64,000 bases of DNA from Litorimonas taeanensis (GTDB taxonomy: Bacteria > Pseudomonadota > Alphaproteobacteria > Caulobacterales > Maricaulaceae): positions 709,597 through 773,596 of the forward strand of contig NZ_RBII01000002.1 of NCBI RefSeq assembly GCF_003634015.1, in the 5' to 3' direction. Under the pieces are notes generated by a model. It was not told the DNA's origin, made no database searches, and saw only the letters and a program-made list of their open reading frames with translations. Made by a program: the position numbers and the translations under genes. Shown piece by piece: positions 16,796 through 27,763 of this stretch; the stretch's first letter is position 1; each line of letters opens with the position of its first letter.

Positions 16796-17932
16796 ATGGC
16801 GCGAAATTTTTACAAAATGAGTCTAGCTTTGGTGGCATTAGCGGTGAGCGCTTGTGCGGGGCTTGAAACGCAATTGCCTGAAATTGCAGTTTCTCAGCTG
16901 AATCAAGAAAAATTGGCCCAAGAGAAGATTGCTCTGACAGAATGGGATTCCATGGCGGAGCGACTTTTACGTGTTGGCCGTCCTATACTTATTGCGAATG
17001 AAGCGCTCTGCCCTCACACAGGTCAAGATATGGGTATATTGACCCATTCATTCAAAACTTATGACAAACGCTGGCGTGAAGCGAGCGCGCGTGAATTGGG
17101 CGCGGGTGAGGAACCCTCCATTTTTCATATTGCTATAGATGGACCCGCGCACAAGGCGGGCTTACGGCGCGGTGATATTATACGCGATGAAAACGGCAGG
17201 GCTCTAGATGTCCTGGATATACAACAGGCTATGCGAGAGAAAGAAACGCTTTTCATAGACCGCAAAGGCGCGCGTTTACCTTTAGATGTCAATACAGTCG
17301 AAGGGTGCGGTTACGGATTACGTTTATCACAAAATGCCGACATCAACGCTTTCGCCGATGGCCGTCACATTACAATAAATACGGGCATGATGGAGTTTGC
17401 GGAATCCGACGAAGAATTGGCGATGATTGTAGGGCATGAATTAGCGCATAATACGATGGGACATATTCGTAAGATTGTGAGCAATATGATTCTGTCCGGA
17501 TTTTCCTCACGTTATACGCGGCCATTTGAATCTGAAGCTGATTATGTCGGAATGTATTACGCTCAACGCGCCGGAGTGAATATAGAGAGTGTTGAGAGTT
17601 TCTGGCGTAGACTTGCCATTGTAAGCCCTAAAGGTGTTGGCCGAGCGAAGACTCACCCGACATTTCCCGACCGTTTTTTAAGAATTGCGGCGGCTAGAGA
17701 GGAAATTAAAGCTAAGATTGCCGCAGGCGAGCCTCTTTACCCCAATTACCGTAAAGAGGGGGCCTCTTCATCGCGCTCTTCGGCGCCGTTTTCTTTTGCG
17801 CCGAAAGCCGCGCAAATTTCCTCAGAAGAAATTAGCGATGATATAAAATTGGCGCCAGTTTACAGCGATGGCAAGGCCCCAATCGACGTATCGGGCTCGC
17901 CATCTACAGCAAAAGCTTTGCCTGCAGAGTGA
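16796..17932 (+). CDS. Lipoprotein M48-family metalloprotease with internal PDZ domain (first of a pair)
   Basis: A lipoprotein signal ends in VSAC (Cys20). Residues ~50-100 form a conserved module with ALCPHTG; a PDZ domain spans about 105-165 (DGPAHKAGLRRGDII); the zinc protease follows, with HELAH at 214-218 and the third ligand Glu247 in FESEADYVG. The last ~55 residues are Ser/Ala/Pro-rich and probably disordered. The M48/Gly-Glu zincin family contains envelope quality-control proteases such as BepA/LoiP; the substrate here is unknown. It is divergent from nfuA over only 79 bases and overlaps the next gene by four bases, so the two are likely made together. Confidence 0.85.
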   Translation: MARNFYKMSLALVALAVSACAGLETQLPEIAVSQLNQEKLAQEKIALTEWDSMAERLLRVGRPILIANEALCPHTGQDMGILTHSFKTYDKRWREASARELGAGEEPSIFHIAIDGPAHKAGLRRGDIIRDENGRALDVLDIQQAMREKETLFIDRKGARLPLDVNTVEGCGYGLRLSQNADINAFADGRHITINTGMMEFAESDEELAMIVGHELAHNTMGHIRKIVSNMILSGFSSRYTRPFESEADYVGMYYAQRAGVNIESVESFWRRLAIVSPKGVGRAKTHPTFPDRFLRIAAAREEIKAKIAAGEPLYPNYRKEGASSSRSSAPFSFAPKAAQISSEEISDDIKLAPVYSDGKAPIDVSGSPSTAKALPAE

Positions 17933-18918
17933 GTCACAAGGCAGTTGTAAGACATGGCTTTTTGTGGGGCGTTATAGGCTTGCTAGGCTTTGCGTTCTCA
18001 GCTTGTGCGGGCGAAAACTTTAAAGAAGAAAACCCCTTTCCAGAATCAAGTCAGGCCGACATTATAGTTCAAGATAAAAGTGGTACAGATTTTTTGGGTG
18101 TACTGGCTTCCTATCAAGGCATGAATGATAGGCTTGAGCGCGTAAGTGCGCCTTTGCGCTTGGCGAATGTTGAACTTTGTCCCAAAACTTTTCGCGACCC
18201 AGGTTTTACAACACATATATTGGATGATTATCCCGAGCGTTTAAGAGGCATGGCACGTGACGTGCTTAATCTGAGCCCTGAGGCCATTTACGTTCGCCGT
18301 GTCAGGCCGGGCTCACCTGCTGAACGTGCCGATATTCAAGCCGGCGATCAGGTAGTCAGTCTCAACGGCCGTGTTATTCCCAGCGGGTTAACAATGGATC
18401 GGTTTTATGCGGCTCTATCGCGTGATGCATTTGGGGGCACAAAAACGCGGTTAACACTGAAAACGCCCAAGGGTGATCACTATGACACAAGTCTGCAACC
18501 GCAAACGGCCTGTGACTATGATGCGAGCGTCTTTTATTCAGAAGAGGTCAATGGCCATACGGACGGCGAAGAGATTTTCATTTCATCAGGGCTTATGCAA
18601 TTTGTTCCGGATGATAATAGTTTGGCGATGATTGTTGCTCATGAAATGGGTCATGCGATTGCAGGTCACATCAACCAAAGGCCTACAGCAGAACTAGAAT
18701 TAGAAGCCGATCGTATGGCTTTGGTTCTTATGGCGAATGCGGGTTATGACATAGCAGTCGCCATAAATTATTGGGCTAAGGCTGTTCACCCGCATCGCAA
18801 ATTGCAAGATAACTCTGAAAGTCACCCCTCAATAGAGGCAAGGCATGAAAACTTTCAGAAAGAACACGTCCGAATATTATCCCTTTCCGAGCGTGATGAA
18901 ACTTTAGGATTCCAATAG
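17929..18918 (+). CDS. Lipoprotein M48-family metalloprotease with PDZ domain (second of a pair)
   Basis: Starts with GTG inside the stop region of the preceding gene (GTGA overlap), indicating translational coupling. The lipobox FSAC (Cys26) matches the first protein's SACAG. The layout repeats that of its neighbour: VELCPKT motif near 81-87, PDZ at about 115-190 (RPGSPAERADIQAGDQVVSLNG), HEMGH at 238-242 and acidic ligand(s) in LELEADRMAL at about 256-261. It is 329 residues and lacks the long tail. The two are diverged paralogues, not recent copies. The likely role is envelope protein turnover. Confidence 0.83.
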   Translation: MSHKAVVRHGFLWGVIGLLGFAFSACAGENFKEENPFPESSQADIIVQDKSGTDFLGVLASYQGMNDRLERVSAPLRLANVELCPKTFRDPGFTTHILDDYPERLRGMARDVLNLSPEAIYVRRVRPGSPAERADIQAGDQVVSLNGRVIPSGLTMDRFYAALSRDAFGGTKTRLTLKTPKGDHYDTSLQPQTACDYDASVFYSEEVNGHTDGEEIFISSGLMQFVPDDNSLAMIVAHEMGHAIAGHINQRPTAELELEADRMALVLMANAGYDIAVAINYWAKAVHPHRKLQDNSESHPSIEARHENFQKEHVRILSLSERDETLGFQ

Positions 18919-18921
18919 GTG

Positions 18922-19455
18922 TTAATGCCCAGAGCCGTGTTCACCATGTGAACCATGCATTTTGTCATGGCTACCTTCTGAAGCGGTTTCTGGTTCACCA
19001 ATCGGTACAATAAGAGTGACGGGTTGCGCGTTTTCATAAGTTAAGGTGAGGGCAACATCTTCGGCGTCTTCGGGAATAACCGCGCCAAACATCATCAGGT
19101 GATAACTCCCGGGTCTGAACACAAGGGTTTCGCCCTGTGCAATGTCAACGCCGTCAATACGACGCATTTTCATTACGCCGCCATCATCCGAGTGCGTATG
19201 AATTTCAACAGCGTCGCTGATAGGGCTAGATGCTGAAATCAAACGATCATCTGGGCCATGATTGGTTATCTCGAAAAACCCAGCGGCCGTGTCGCGCCCT
19301 GGGAAGGGCGGCATAACATAAGCGGCCGAGACTTCGATTCCTTTGTCAGCATGTTGATTCATAACGGGGTCAGACGAGGCTTCATCATGTGTATGAGAGG
19401 CGTTACCGCAAGCTATGAGAGTTAAAGCCGATGCGGCAAGAAAAATATGTTTCAT
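18922..19455 (-). CDS. PCuAC-family copper chaperone lipoprotein
   Basis: The mature protein after LIAC carries the PCuAC copper site: EIHTHSDDGGVMKMRR, then YHLMMFG, giving the expected His-Met ... His-Met spacing. Both tails are His-rich (SHTHDE near the N-terminus; HDKMHGSHGEHGSGH at the end) and may bind extra metal. Family members deliver Cu(I) to the CuA/CuB sites of cytochrome oxidase in the periplasm. The start at 19455 is chosen because it begins the signal peptide; a longer frame would overlap trpS. Its ATG is one base after the trpS stop (TAAAATG). No Sco or oxidase genes are adjacent. Confidence 0.88.
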   Translation of the reverse strand: MKHIFLAASALTLIACGNASHTHDEASSDPVMNQHADKGIEVSAAYVMPPFPGRDTAAGFFEITNHGPDDRLISASSPISDAVEIHTHSDDGGVMKMRRIDGVDIAQGETLVFRPGSYHLMMFGAVIPEDAEDVALTLTYENAQPVTLIVPIGEPETASEGSHDKMHGSHGEHGSGH

Positions 19456-19456
19456 T

Positions 19457-20491
19457 TTACGCTCCAATAAACCCGATTGTGCGGCGAACATCCGCAACAA
19501 TTGGGTCAGCAATTTCCGAAGCCTTATCTGCCGCCGCCGCAAGAATACGGTCTAGCTCGTCAGGGTCAGCCAAATACCGGTTCATCAGGTCTGTAATGGG
19601 GCTTAAACGCTCAACCGCTAGATCCGCTAAGTCAGGTTTAAACACACCAAATCCTTTGCCTGCATAGGACTTAACAATGTCAGCATCCGTTTTACCAGAC
19701 AATGCGGCATAAATGCCAATGAGGTTTTTAATTTCAGGGCGGCCTTCCATTTCTTCTACGCTTTCGGGCATGAAGCCCCCATCAGTTTTGGCTTTTTTGA
19801 TTTTTTTGGAAATGACATCTGCACTATCAGTCAAATTAATTCGGGAATTATCGGAAGGGTCTGATTTAGACATTTTTGACGTGCCATCGCGCAAGCTCAT
19901 GACACGCGCCCCTGGGCCTTTAATCAAAGCTTCGGGTTCAGGAAAAAAATGAGGTACATTAAAGTCGTGATTGAATTTCGCGGCGATTTGCTGTGATAAT
20001 TCTAAGTGCTGTTTTTGATCTTCTCCGACAGGCACATGTGTGGCCTTAAAAGCAAGAATATCTGCGGCTTGTAAGACAGGATAATCAAACAAGCCTACGC
20101 TCATACGTTCTGAATTTTTGCCCGCTTTATCTTTGAATTGTGTCATGCGCTGAACCCACCCCATACGTGCCACACAATTGAAATACCAAGCAAGCTCAGT
20201 ATGGGCTTTGACTGCAGATTGATTATAGACAATCGCTTTCTGCGGATCGACACCAGAGGCCAAGAAGGCCGCGGCAATCAATCTTGTTTGTTCAGAAAGC
20301 TGCTGCGGGTCTTGCCAAACTGTGATGGCATGCAAGTCAACGATACAATAAACGCATTCCATTTCGTCCTGTAGGTCGACAAACTTTTTCAGGGCTCCCA
20401 AATAGTTTCCCAAATGTAAGGCACCAGAAGGTTGAACGCCTGAAAAAACGCGGCTTGGGCCTGTATAGCCCGTGTTATTTGTATCGGTCAC
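19457..20491 (-). CDS. trpS: Tryptophanyl-tRNA synthetase
   Basis: Class I synthetase charging tRNA-Trp. The HIGH-equivalent HLGN is at residues 26-29 ([17 protein letters not shown]) and KMSKS at 206-210. At 344 residues the length is normal. The start is GTG at 20491, preceded by AGGATT. It is downstream of murJ by 35 bases, the conserved murJ-trpS order of alphaproteobacteria; the usual neighbour downstream (a universal stress protein) is replaced by the copper chaperone. Confidence 0.97.
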   Translation of the reverse strand: MTDTNNTGYTGPSRVFSGVQPSGALHLGNYLGALKKFVDLQDEMECVYCIVDLHAITVWQDPQQLSEQTRLIAAAFLASGVDPQKAIVYNQSAVKAHTELAWYFNCVARMGWVQRMTQFKDKAGKNSERMSVGLFDYPVLQAADILAFKATHVPVGEDQKQHLELSQQIAAKFNHDFNVPHFFPEPEALIKGPGARVMSLRDGTSKMSKSDPSDNSRINLTDSADVISKKIKKAKTDGGFMPESVEEMEGRPEIKNLIGIYAALSGKTDADIVKSYAGKGFGVFKPDLADLAVERLSPITDLMNRYLADPDELDRILAAAADKASEIADPIVADVRRTIGFIGA

Positions 20492-20526
20492 AATAATCCT
20501 CTTAATGTTCCGCTTGTGGCTAAACT

Positions 20527-22107
20527 TTAGCCTCGTTTACGTGAAAACGCCTCGCGAATATCACTCAGATGAAAGGCCTGCAAGGCTATTGCCGCGAAGA
20601 GGTAAACAAGCCCCCCCATGGCGCTGACAAGCACAACGGTAAGGAGGCTCTTTACGAAACTTAAATCTGCGATGGGTGGCACATAGGCTTGGCCATATAA
20701 AAGGGCAAGCCCCATGGCGCCGCTTGCCAAGGCAATACGAGGAAGCCGGGATAAAAGCCTAAAGTCAGGTTCCATATGTTTACGGCCAAGAAGGTTAAGA
20801 CTTAGGCAAAGCACATTCCCCCAAGCCGCAATAGAGGTAGCGAGTGCAAGGCCTGAAAAACCCATTTTTAAAAATAAAATCAGCCCCAAAAATATATTTA
20901 TAAAGGCAGATATCGCCGCGTATATCATAGGAGTGCGGGTGTCTTCGCGCGCGAAAAAAGCAGGAGTGAGGACTTTAATTAAAACAAAGGCGGGTAAACC
21001 CAGCGCAAAATATTTCAAAGCTTTAGCAACTTGCAAAGTCGTGTCAGCACCAAAAGCGCCTCTTTGATAAATACCTGCGATCAGAAGTTCTGGAATAACA
21101 TATAGGGCGACGGCGGCGGGCAGTGTTAGAAACGCCGCAATTTCAAGGCCGCGATTAAGTGATGTATGGGCCTCGGCTTCATTTCCCGCTCGAATACTGC
21201 GGGACAAAGAAGGTAACAAAGCGACGCCCATAGCAATGCCAATCATGCCCAATGGCAGTTGATAAAGACGGTCAGCATAGGTTAACCAACTGGCAGCGCT
21301 ATCTTGGGATGTCGCAATTCGGTGGGATACAAGCAAATTAATCTGCGTAATCCCGGCAGAAAACATACCGGGAATTCCTAATACAAAAAGTCGTTTTACT
21401 CTGGGTGTCACTCTAGGGCGTCGAAACCCAACCTTCACGCCTATTCTGCGGCATGCCCAAATAACGATACTCATTTGAACGATACCCGAAAGGGTGATTG
21501 CTAATGAAAGTCCCCAGGCTAAGCCGGCTTGGCCCACGCCAAATTGTGGGAGCAAGGCCAAGGCGGCAATCATGAAAACATTAAGCGTAATGGGCACGGC
21601 GGCCGCCACGGCAAAATAACCACGTGTGTTAAGAATACCTGAGAATAAAGCCATCATAGACATGAACAAGATATAAGGCATGGTTATACACGAGTAGACC
21701 ACGGCCAAGGCGTATGGGGCGACTCCATTTTCATCAACTGTTCGGTCTAATCCGCCCGCTATCGCAGCCAGAGTCCACGGCATGGTTAATTCGAAAAGTA
21801 TAACGATAGCCGCGACGAGAACGAAAAGAGCAACCATAGCTTCTGAGGCAAACTCATCTGCAGCAGCTTCGCCTTCTTGTTCAATTTTCCGTGCGTAGAG
21901 CGGTATAAATGCGGCGTTAAAGGCGCCTTCGGCAAACATTCGGCGGAAAACATTAGGGAGCTTAAAGGCCGTGAAAAAAGCATCGCTTACACCGCCCGCC
22001 CCCAAGAAGCGTGCGATTAATATATCTCGTGCTAAGCCCATTACCCGGCTGACGAGTGTCAAACCAGCAATGATGGCCGTAGATTTAAGAAGCCGAGGGG
22101 ACTTCAT
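20527..22107 (-). CDS. murJ: Lipid II flippase MurJ
   Basis: A 526-residue integral membrane protein with about 14 transmembrane segments of the MOP/MVF superfamily that moves lipid II across the inner membrane for peptidoglycan synthesis. The N-terminal family sequence [22 protein letters not shown] and [31 protein letters not shown] are clear. It lies 12 bases after glnD, in the conserved mutS-glnD-murJ-trpS cluster. Confidence 0.97.
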   Translation of the reverse strand: MKSPRLLKSTAIIAGLTLVSRVMGLARDILIARFLGAGGVSDAFFTAFKLPNVFRRMFAEGAFNAAFIPLYARKIEQEGEAAADEFASEAMVALFVLVAAIVILFELTMPWTLAAIAGGLDRTVDENGVAPYALAVVYSCITMPYILFMSMMALFSGILNTRGYFAVAAAVPITLNVFMIAALALLPQFGVGQAGLAWGLSLAITLSGIVQMSIVIWACRRIGVKVGFRRPRVTPRVKRLFVLGIPGMFSAGITQINLLVSHRIATSQDSAASWLTYADRLYQLPLGMIGIAMGVALLPSLSRSIRAGNEAEAHTSLNRGLEIAAFLTLPAAVALYVIPELLIAGIYQRGAFGADTTLQVAKALKYFALGLPAFVLIKVLTPAFFAREDTRTPMIYAAISAFINIFLGLILFLKMGFSGLALATSIAAWGNVLCLSLNLLGRKHMEPDFRLLSRLPRIALASGAMGLALLYGQAYVPPIADLSFVKSLLTVVLVSAMGGLVYLFAAIALQAFHLSDIREAFSRKRG

Positions 22108-22119
22108 CGTCTGAATATA

Positions 22120-24933
22120 TTAAGCGGCTTGAACATTTTGCGGCGATAACAGTTCTGACAAGTTCTGTCTTATGATTTTTTTCATAGATTTTGAGAGCGC
22201 ATAACCTTCGTCATTTGGCAAAAACCCGGGACGACATAAATAAAAACTATCAATAGCTTTGGCGCCAACAACTTCGATGTGGGCCGATAAAATTTCCACA
22301 TCACAATCACGTAGGATTGAGGCAATATCATGAAGGAGCCCAGGTCTGTCTCTGCCCTCGATTTCTAAAATTGTCGCGCCGCCGAGTTTGTTTTGCAAGA
22401 ACCGTATACGGGGCTTAATTGGAATTGCCCCAGCGCGTTTAGAGGCAATAGGCTTGGGTATGGTTACATTGTTTTGAACCCCGTCAGCGGCCGCCTGTGC
22501 GCGTTTTCTGAGGACTTCAAGAGCATGAGAACTTTGTCGCCCAAAAGCGAGCCCTTCTGAGTTTTGAAGATAAAACACATTCATGACACGTTTTTCTTCT
22601 GAAGTATGCAAACGCGCACCTGTGATAGTGGCGCCTGAACTTGATATGGCTTTGGTTAGATCTGCAAACAAACCCGTACGGTCATGAGTCAAAACCCAAA
22701 GTTCTGTAATATCTCGCTTTCGGGTTAATCGTGTTTGTACGGCGGTCTCTACACCGTCTTGTATGACCATATCAAAGAACCGCGCATGTCGAATGAGGTC
22801 TGCCATGTCAAAGTTTGACCAATAATTCTGGCTCATTTCCTCTAGTAAGGGATTCACGCGAACGGCCATTTCTGCGGGCAGCTTTTCTTTTAATTGTTCC
22901 ATTGCCGCCGCAGCCTTTGCAGCAGGAGCGAGGTCTTCTTTTCCATCTAAATACCGCGCCGTTGACTTATAAAGATTTCTAAGAAGAACGCCTTTCCAGT
23001 CATTCCAAATACCAGGGCCAACGCTTCGAATATCAACCACAGTCAAAGCAAATAAGAGGTTTAAGCGTTCCAAAGATCCAACAAGTTTACCGAACTCTGC
23101 AATGGTGTCGGGGTCAGAAATGTCACGTCTCTGTGCCGTTTCGCTCATATCAAGGTGTCGCCTGATAAGCCAGGCAACTGTATCGGTTACGGATTGGGAA
23201 ACGCCTAATCGGCGACAGGCTCGACGCCCTAATTGTGCGCCTTCAATACATTGGTCTCCATGCCCTTTACCTGTGTCATGAAGTAAGCATGCCAAATAAA
23301 TAATTAAGCGTTGCTCTTGAGTAAAGGTCTTTGCCAGCTCTGTGATAATGGGGTTTTCGTCTTCTAGTCTACCGTTTTCCAAGTCGTTGAAATTACCAAC
23401 CAAACGCAGCGTGTGCTCATCGACAGTGTAGGCGTGGTGCATGTTAAATTGGGTGCGCGCGACAATGCCGCCAAATTCTAATAAGTACCGCCCTAAAACA
23501 CCCGCTTCATTCATAGCCTTTAAAGTCGCTGCAGGCGCTTTGGCCCCCAAAAGAGTTTTCTGGAAGAGAGTAGAATTTTTCGGATCTCGCCGAAAATCCG
23601 TATCAATAATATTTCTGCGAAAATTAATAGCCGAAAAGGCATCTGGATGAATGTCCACATTCCGCCGGCCAGCAGATTCAAATAATTGCATGATAATAGT
23701 GGGGTCATGTCGAATTTGCATGGGGTCGGAAAAGTTCAAACGGCCATGATCCATGACTAAGGCTTTGTTTTTAATATCACGGCGAGATCGCGGCATCAGC
23801 GCTTCCAATCCTGCAGGCAGGCGAATAGCTTTTTGCGCCTCAAGCTTTGCGCAGGCTATACGTGTTAAAGCTCCGACCTCTTTGGCGTTGGTGAAATATT
23901 CTCGCATGAATTTTTCAACGGCGACTTCGACAGGACCAGAAGCATAACCCATTTTGCGGGCTAAAACCGTTTGCTGGTCGAAACTCAGTGTTTCAGTTGG
24001 TCGCCCTGCAATGAAATGCAACCAAATACGCGCACGCCAAAGAAAGTCTGCGGCATGTTTAAAACGCGTTGCGGCTTGTTCATCAAATAGTTCCATCTCA
24101 ACATAACTATCGGTGAGATGAGGGTCAGTGATTTTATTTTCACTGTCGAGGAAACGCGCAATCCAATACAAAACATGTAGGTCGCGAAGGCCGCCTTTAC
24201 CTTCTTTTACATTTGGCTCGATGACATAACGTGAATTACCTTCGCGTGTGTGGCGGTTATCTCGCTCCTCTAATTTCATGGCAATATATTTACGGCCCTT
24301 GCCTTTGGTGACATCCTTCCTAAACCGAGAATATAATGTATCCGCTAGCTCTCTATCTCCGCGCAAGAAACGAAGGTCGAGTAAAGCCGTTAAGATGGTT
24401 TGATCTTCTTTAGACAGAGCGAGGCATTGTTCTATCGTTCTTGTAGAATGTCCTACTTTTAGCCCTAAATCCCAGAGCATATAAAGCATGAACTCTGTGA
24501 CTTTTTCAGTGTAGCTAGACCCTTTTTTATCGGCGACAAGAAACAATAAATCGACATCGCTTTGGGGTGCCATTTCAGCCCGGCCATATCCTCCGACCCC
24601 GCACAGGGCAAACCGGTCTGATGGCGTAAGGTCTTTATCTTTGATTTCATGCGATGTCGTGTAATCGAATAAAGCTGTTATTACCGTGTCATGAATAGCG
24701 GCAATACGCGCGGCCGTTTCCAAACCACCAAGACGGCCTTTGGAAAATAATTCTTCGGTTTGTGCCATGCCCGTATTTAATGTTTGGCGTAGGATTTCTA
24801 GAACGCGGGCTCGCTGGGAATTGCCGCCTTCTAGCGCGATTTTATTGAGGTGCTGCCGTAAGGCTTCACCATCTAAGCCACTTTTATTGGCCAGAATGCG
24901 GTCGGGCATTTTTAATTTGGGCTTACGGGCCAT
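22120..24933 (-). CDS. glnD: [Protein-PII] uridylyltransferase/uridylyl-removing enzyme GlnD
   Basis: GlnD is the nitrogen-status sensor that uridylylates PII proteins when glutamine is low and removes UMP when it is high. The nucleotidyltransferase motif GVGGYGRAEMAPQSDVD is at about 112-128, an HD phosphohydrolase domain is central (LLHDTGKGHGDQ), and two ACT domains close the protein (ELWVLTHDRTGLFADLTKAI and ILEIEGRDRPGLLHDIASIL). At 937 residues it is full length. Its ATG immediately follows the mutS stop (TAAATG). Confidence 0.97.
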   Translation of the reverse strand: MARKPKLKMPDRILANKSGLDGEALRQHLNKIALEGGNSQRARVLEILRQTLNTGMAQTEELFSKGRLGGLETAARIAAIHDTVITALFDYTTSHEIKDKDLTPSDRFALCGVGGYGRAEMAPQSDVDLLFLVADKKGSSYTEKVTEFMLYMLWDLGLKVGHSTRTIEQCLALSKEDQTILTALLDLRFLRGDRELADTLYSRFRKDVTKGKGRKYIAMKLEERDNRHTREGNSRYVIEPNVKEGKGGLRDLHVLYWIARFLDSENKITDPHLTDSYVEMELFDEQAATRFKHAADFLWRARIWLHFIAGRPTETLSFDQQTVLARKMGYASGPVEVAVEKFMREYFTNAKEVGALTRIACAKLEAQKAIRLPAGLEALMPRSRRDIKNKALVMDHGRLNFSDPMQIRHDPTIIMQLFESAGRRNVDIHPDAFSAINFRRNIIDTDFRRDPKNSTLFQKTLLGAKAPAATLKAMNEAGVLGRYLLEFGGIVARTQFNMHHAYTVDEHTLRLVGNFNDLENGRLEDENPIITELAKTFTQEQRLIIYLACLLHDTGKGHGDQCIEGAQLGRRACRRLGVSQSVTDTVAWLIRRHLDMSETAQRRDISDPDTIAEFGKLVGSLERLNLLFALTVVDIRSVGPGIWNDWKGVLLRNLYKSTARYLDGKEDLAPAAKAAAAMEQLKEKLPAEMAVRVNPLLEEMSQNYWSNFDMADLIRHARFFDMVIQDGVETAVQTRLTRKRDITELWVLTHDRTGLFADLTKAISSSGATITGARLHTSEEKRVMNVFYLQNSEGLAFGRQSSHALEVLRKRAQAAADGVQNNVTIPKPIASKRAGAIPIKPRIRFLQNKLGGATILEIEGRDRPGLLHDIASILRDCDVEILSAHIEVVGAKAIDSFYLCRPGFLPNDEGYALSKSMKKIIRQNLSELLSPQNVQAA

Positions 24934-27633
24934 TTAATTCACTTTCGCCTTTAAGTCATAAAGGAGATCAAGGGCCTGCCTTGGGCTCAGGTCATTAATA
25001 TCAATGTTAAGAAGCGCTTTTTCAACTGCCGATGATGCCGCGGGCGTGGGTTGCGGCGGAGCTGCTGAAAATAGAGGCAAACCGCCCAAGAGCCCATTTT
25101 CACCCGCTGCAGAGTCGGCATCAGCTTCGAGGCGTAACAGAACGGCCTGAGCGCGGTCGGTTGCCGCGCGGGGCAGGCCTGCCAGACGCGCTACTTGTAC
25201 GCCGTAGGATTTATCCGCGGCGCCGGGTTGAACGTCATGTAAGAAGACTAAATCTCCATTCCATTCCTTTGCCCTTAAAGAAGCGTTCCCTGCACTTTCT
25301 AATTCATCAACAAGGTCAGTGAGTTCATGGTAGTGGGTGGCAAATAAAGCGCGTGATTTATTTACCCCGTGTAAATGTTCGACAGTAGCCCAGGCTATTG
25401 ATAATCCGTCAAAGGTAGAGGTGCCGCGGCCAATTTCATCTAAAATAACAAAGCTACGCGGTGTGGCTTGATTTAAGATAGCAGCGGTTTCAATCATTTC
25501 AGTCATGAAGGTAGAACGGCCTTTCGACAAATCATCAGAAGCCCCGACCCGAGAGAACAAGGCGTCAGCGATACCTATATGCGCGCGCGCGGCGGGTACA
25601 AATCCCCCTGCTTGAGCCAAGATAAACATCAAAGCGTTTTGGCGCAGAAAGGTTGATTTACCTGCCATATTAGGGCCCGTAATCAAGGTGAGACGGTTTC
25701 CCGCCTTACCCTCCGCGTCTAATAGACAATCATTCGGAGTGAAATCAGCGCCGCCGGCTTTTTGCAACGCTTCTCGTACAACAGGGTGGCGCCCCGCCTC
25801 TATGTGGAAACAGGTGCTTGAATCAACTTTGGGGCAGCTCGCGCCTGTTTCTTCGGCCCATTCGGCCCATGCGGACTGCACATCAAGGACGGCAAGCGCT
25901 TGGGCGCTTTGCCGTAAGGCTTCGGATAAGTTTGTGACGCGCTGAACAAAGGCTTCAAATTCTGCGAGTTCTAAGGCGGTGACTTTGTCAGCGGCCCCTG
26001 AAATTTTTGCATCTAAATCTGCAAGTTCGGTTGTCGTAAACCTTACCCCTGAAACAAGCGTTTGTCTGTGAATAAAGGGGCTGTCTGGGCCTTTACCTAA
26101 CATGACATCCGCGTATTTTGGAGAGACCTCAATAAAATAACCCAGAACATTATTATGTTTTATTTTCAATGTTGGAACATTGGCCGTTTGCGCATAATCA
26201 GCCTGCAAGCCTGCCACAATACGGCGGCTATCATCTCTTAATGCTTTTAATTCATCAATGGATGGGTGCCACCCCGAGGCAATATATCCTCCATCTCGGG
26301 CTTGCATCGGAACGTCAGGGGTTAAAGCCTTTGTCAGGTCACGCCGTAAAACAGAGAGCGTTTCTTTATCAGAAAGTGTGAGCCGATCTAAAACATAAGA
26401 AAGATTATTTGGTAGCCCAAGGTTTGGCGTTTTAGAAAATTCAGCGCAGAGATTTTCTCCGACCCCCAAAGTATCTCGAATAATAACGAGATCTCTCGGC
26501 CCGCCGCGCCCTAAACTAAGACGAGAGGTGGCCCTAGCCAAATCTCCACTTTGGGATAAGATAGAACGGACATTACTGCGCAAGAGCGGTTGTTCAACAA
26601 AAAATGAGGCCGCTTGTTGCCTATGCAAAATCTCTTTTACATCTAATAATGGCCGCGCGAGCCTATCAGAAAACTCTCTCGCGCCCGCCCCTGTTTTTGT
26701 ACGGTCAATGACGGATAAAAGAGAGCCTTTTCGTGGACCTTTTTGCGTACGGTCTATTTCTAGGCTGGCGCGTGTAGCGGGGTCGATAGCCATGAAGCCT
26801 GATGTAGTTCGACGAAAAGGCGCAGAGAGCTGAACCGGGTTTCCGGCTTGTGTCAGTTCAAGGTAATCAAGAAGCGCGCCGGCCGCAGATATTTCAGCTT
26901 TGGAAAAAGCACCAAAACCATCAAGGCTGCCGACTGAGAATTGCGTTTTCAACCGACGTTCTGCGGCGCGTGGTTCAAATTTCGTGCCTGCTAATGGCGT
27001 TAGTGAAATTCCTTCTAATGGTAATTTCGCCATAAAGTTTGGGTCTTGATAAAGCGCCTCTGAGAGCAATATTTCACGCGGGCGAAGGGCTGCGATTTCT
27101 GTCGCGAGACGCGCTTCATTCATCTCTGCGGTGCAAAAAAGGCCGTCGGATATATCCGCCCAAGCCAAGGCAAAGTCGCCAGCCAATGTTTTGGATAGGG
27201 CTGTGATAATGTTTCGCCCTCGAGCATCAAGGAGGTTGTCTTCGGAGAGTGTACCGGGCGTAACAAGCCGGACAACTTCGCGGCGCACCACGGATTTAGA
27301 ACCGCGCTTTTTGGCTTCCTTGGGGTCCTCAGTTTGCTCGCATACCGCAACACGGAAACCTTTTTTAATGAGCCTTTGCAAGTAAACCTCTGAGGCATGC
27401 ACAGGCACGCCGCACATTGGAATGTCTGCGCCCGCATGCTTACCGCGTTTCGTTAAGGCAATATCTAACGCCGCCGCCGCCCGTACAGCATCATCAAAAA
27501 AAAGTTCGTAAAAATCGCCCATCCGATAAAAAAGCAAAGCCTCTGGCCCGACTTCCGCTTTTATCGATAGGAATTGCGCCATCATTGGCGTGACTTTCCC
27601 AGCGGGCGCTTTTGTATCTTGTGAAGCCTTCAT
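24934..27633 (-). CDS. mutS: DNA mismatch repair protein MutS
   Basis: MutS recognises mismatches and recruits MutL. The mismatch-binding Phe-x-Glu lies in [12 protein letters not shown] near the N-terminus, Walker A GPNMAGKS near residue 652, and Walker B/D-loop [12 protein letters not shown] near 731. At 899 residues it is typical. A TTG at 27645 would extend it by four residues; the ATG at 27633 is preferred. No good Shine-Dalgarno precedes either. It opens the minus-strand cluster mutS-glnD-murJ-trpS and is divergent from the AmpG-like gene. Confidence 0.97.
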   Translation of the reverse strand: MKASQDTKAPAGKVTPMMAQFLSIKAEVGPEALLFYRMGDFYELFFDDAVRAAAALDIALTKRGKHAGADIPMCGVPVHASEVYLQRLIKKGFRVAVCEQTEDPKEAKKRGSKSVVRREVVRLVTPGTLSEDNLLDARGRNIITALSKTLAGDFALAWADISDGLFCTAEMNEARLATEIAALRPREILLSEALYQDPNFMAKLPLEGISLTPLAGTKFEPRAAERRLKTQFSVGSLDGFGAFSKAEISAAGALLDYLELTQAGNPVQLSAPFRRTTSGFMAIDPATRASLEIDRTQKGPRKGSLLSVIDRTKTGAGAREFSDRLARPLLDVKEILHRQQAASFFVEQPLLRSNVRSILSQSGDLARATSRLSLGRGGPRDLVIIRDTLGVGENLCAEFSKTPNLGLPNNLSYVLDRLTLSDKETLSVLRRDLTKALTPDVPMQARDGGYIASGWHPSIDELKALRDDSRRIVAGLQADYAQTANVPTLKIKHNNVLGYFIEVSPKYADVMLGKGPDSPFIHRQTLVSGVRFTTTELADLDAKISGAADKVTALELAEFEAFVQRVTNLSEALRQSAQALAVLDVQSAWAEWAEETGASCPKVDSSTCFHIEAGRHPVVREALQKAGGADFTPNDCLLDAEGKAGNRLTLITGPNMAGKSTFLRQNALMFILAQAGGFVPAARAHIGIADALFSRVGASDDLSKGRSTFMTEMIETAAILNQATPRSFVILDEIGRGTSTFDGLSIAWATVEHLHGVNKSRALFATHYHELTDLVDELESAGNASLRAKEWNGDLVFLHDVQPGAADKSYGVQVARLAGLPRAATDRAQAVLLRLEADADSAAGENGLLGGLPLFSAAPPQPTPAASSAVEKALLNIDINDLSPRQALDLLYDLKAKVN

Positions 27634-27763
27634 AATGCGTCGCAAGATGACGTAATTAATTTAACATTCAAGCGTTTAATCAATGGATGACAGCCAAACT
27701 TGTATTTTTATAGCATTGCTTTTTGCGCCTTAAAATCTACTCTAACGTATTCGCGAAGGGAAG

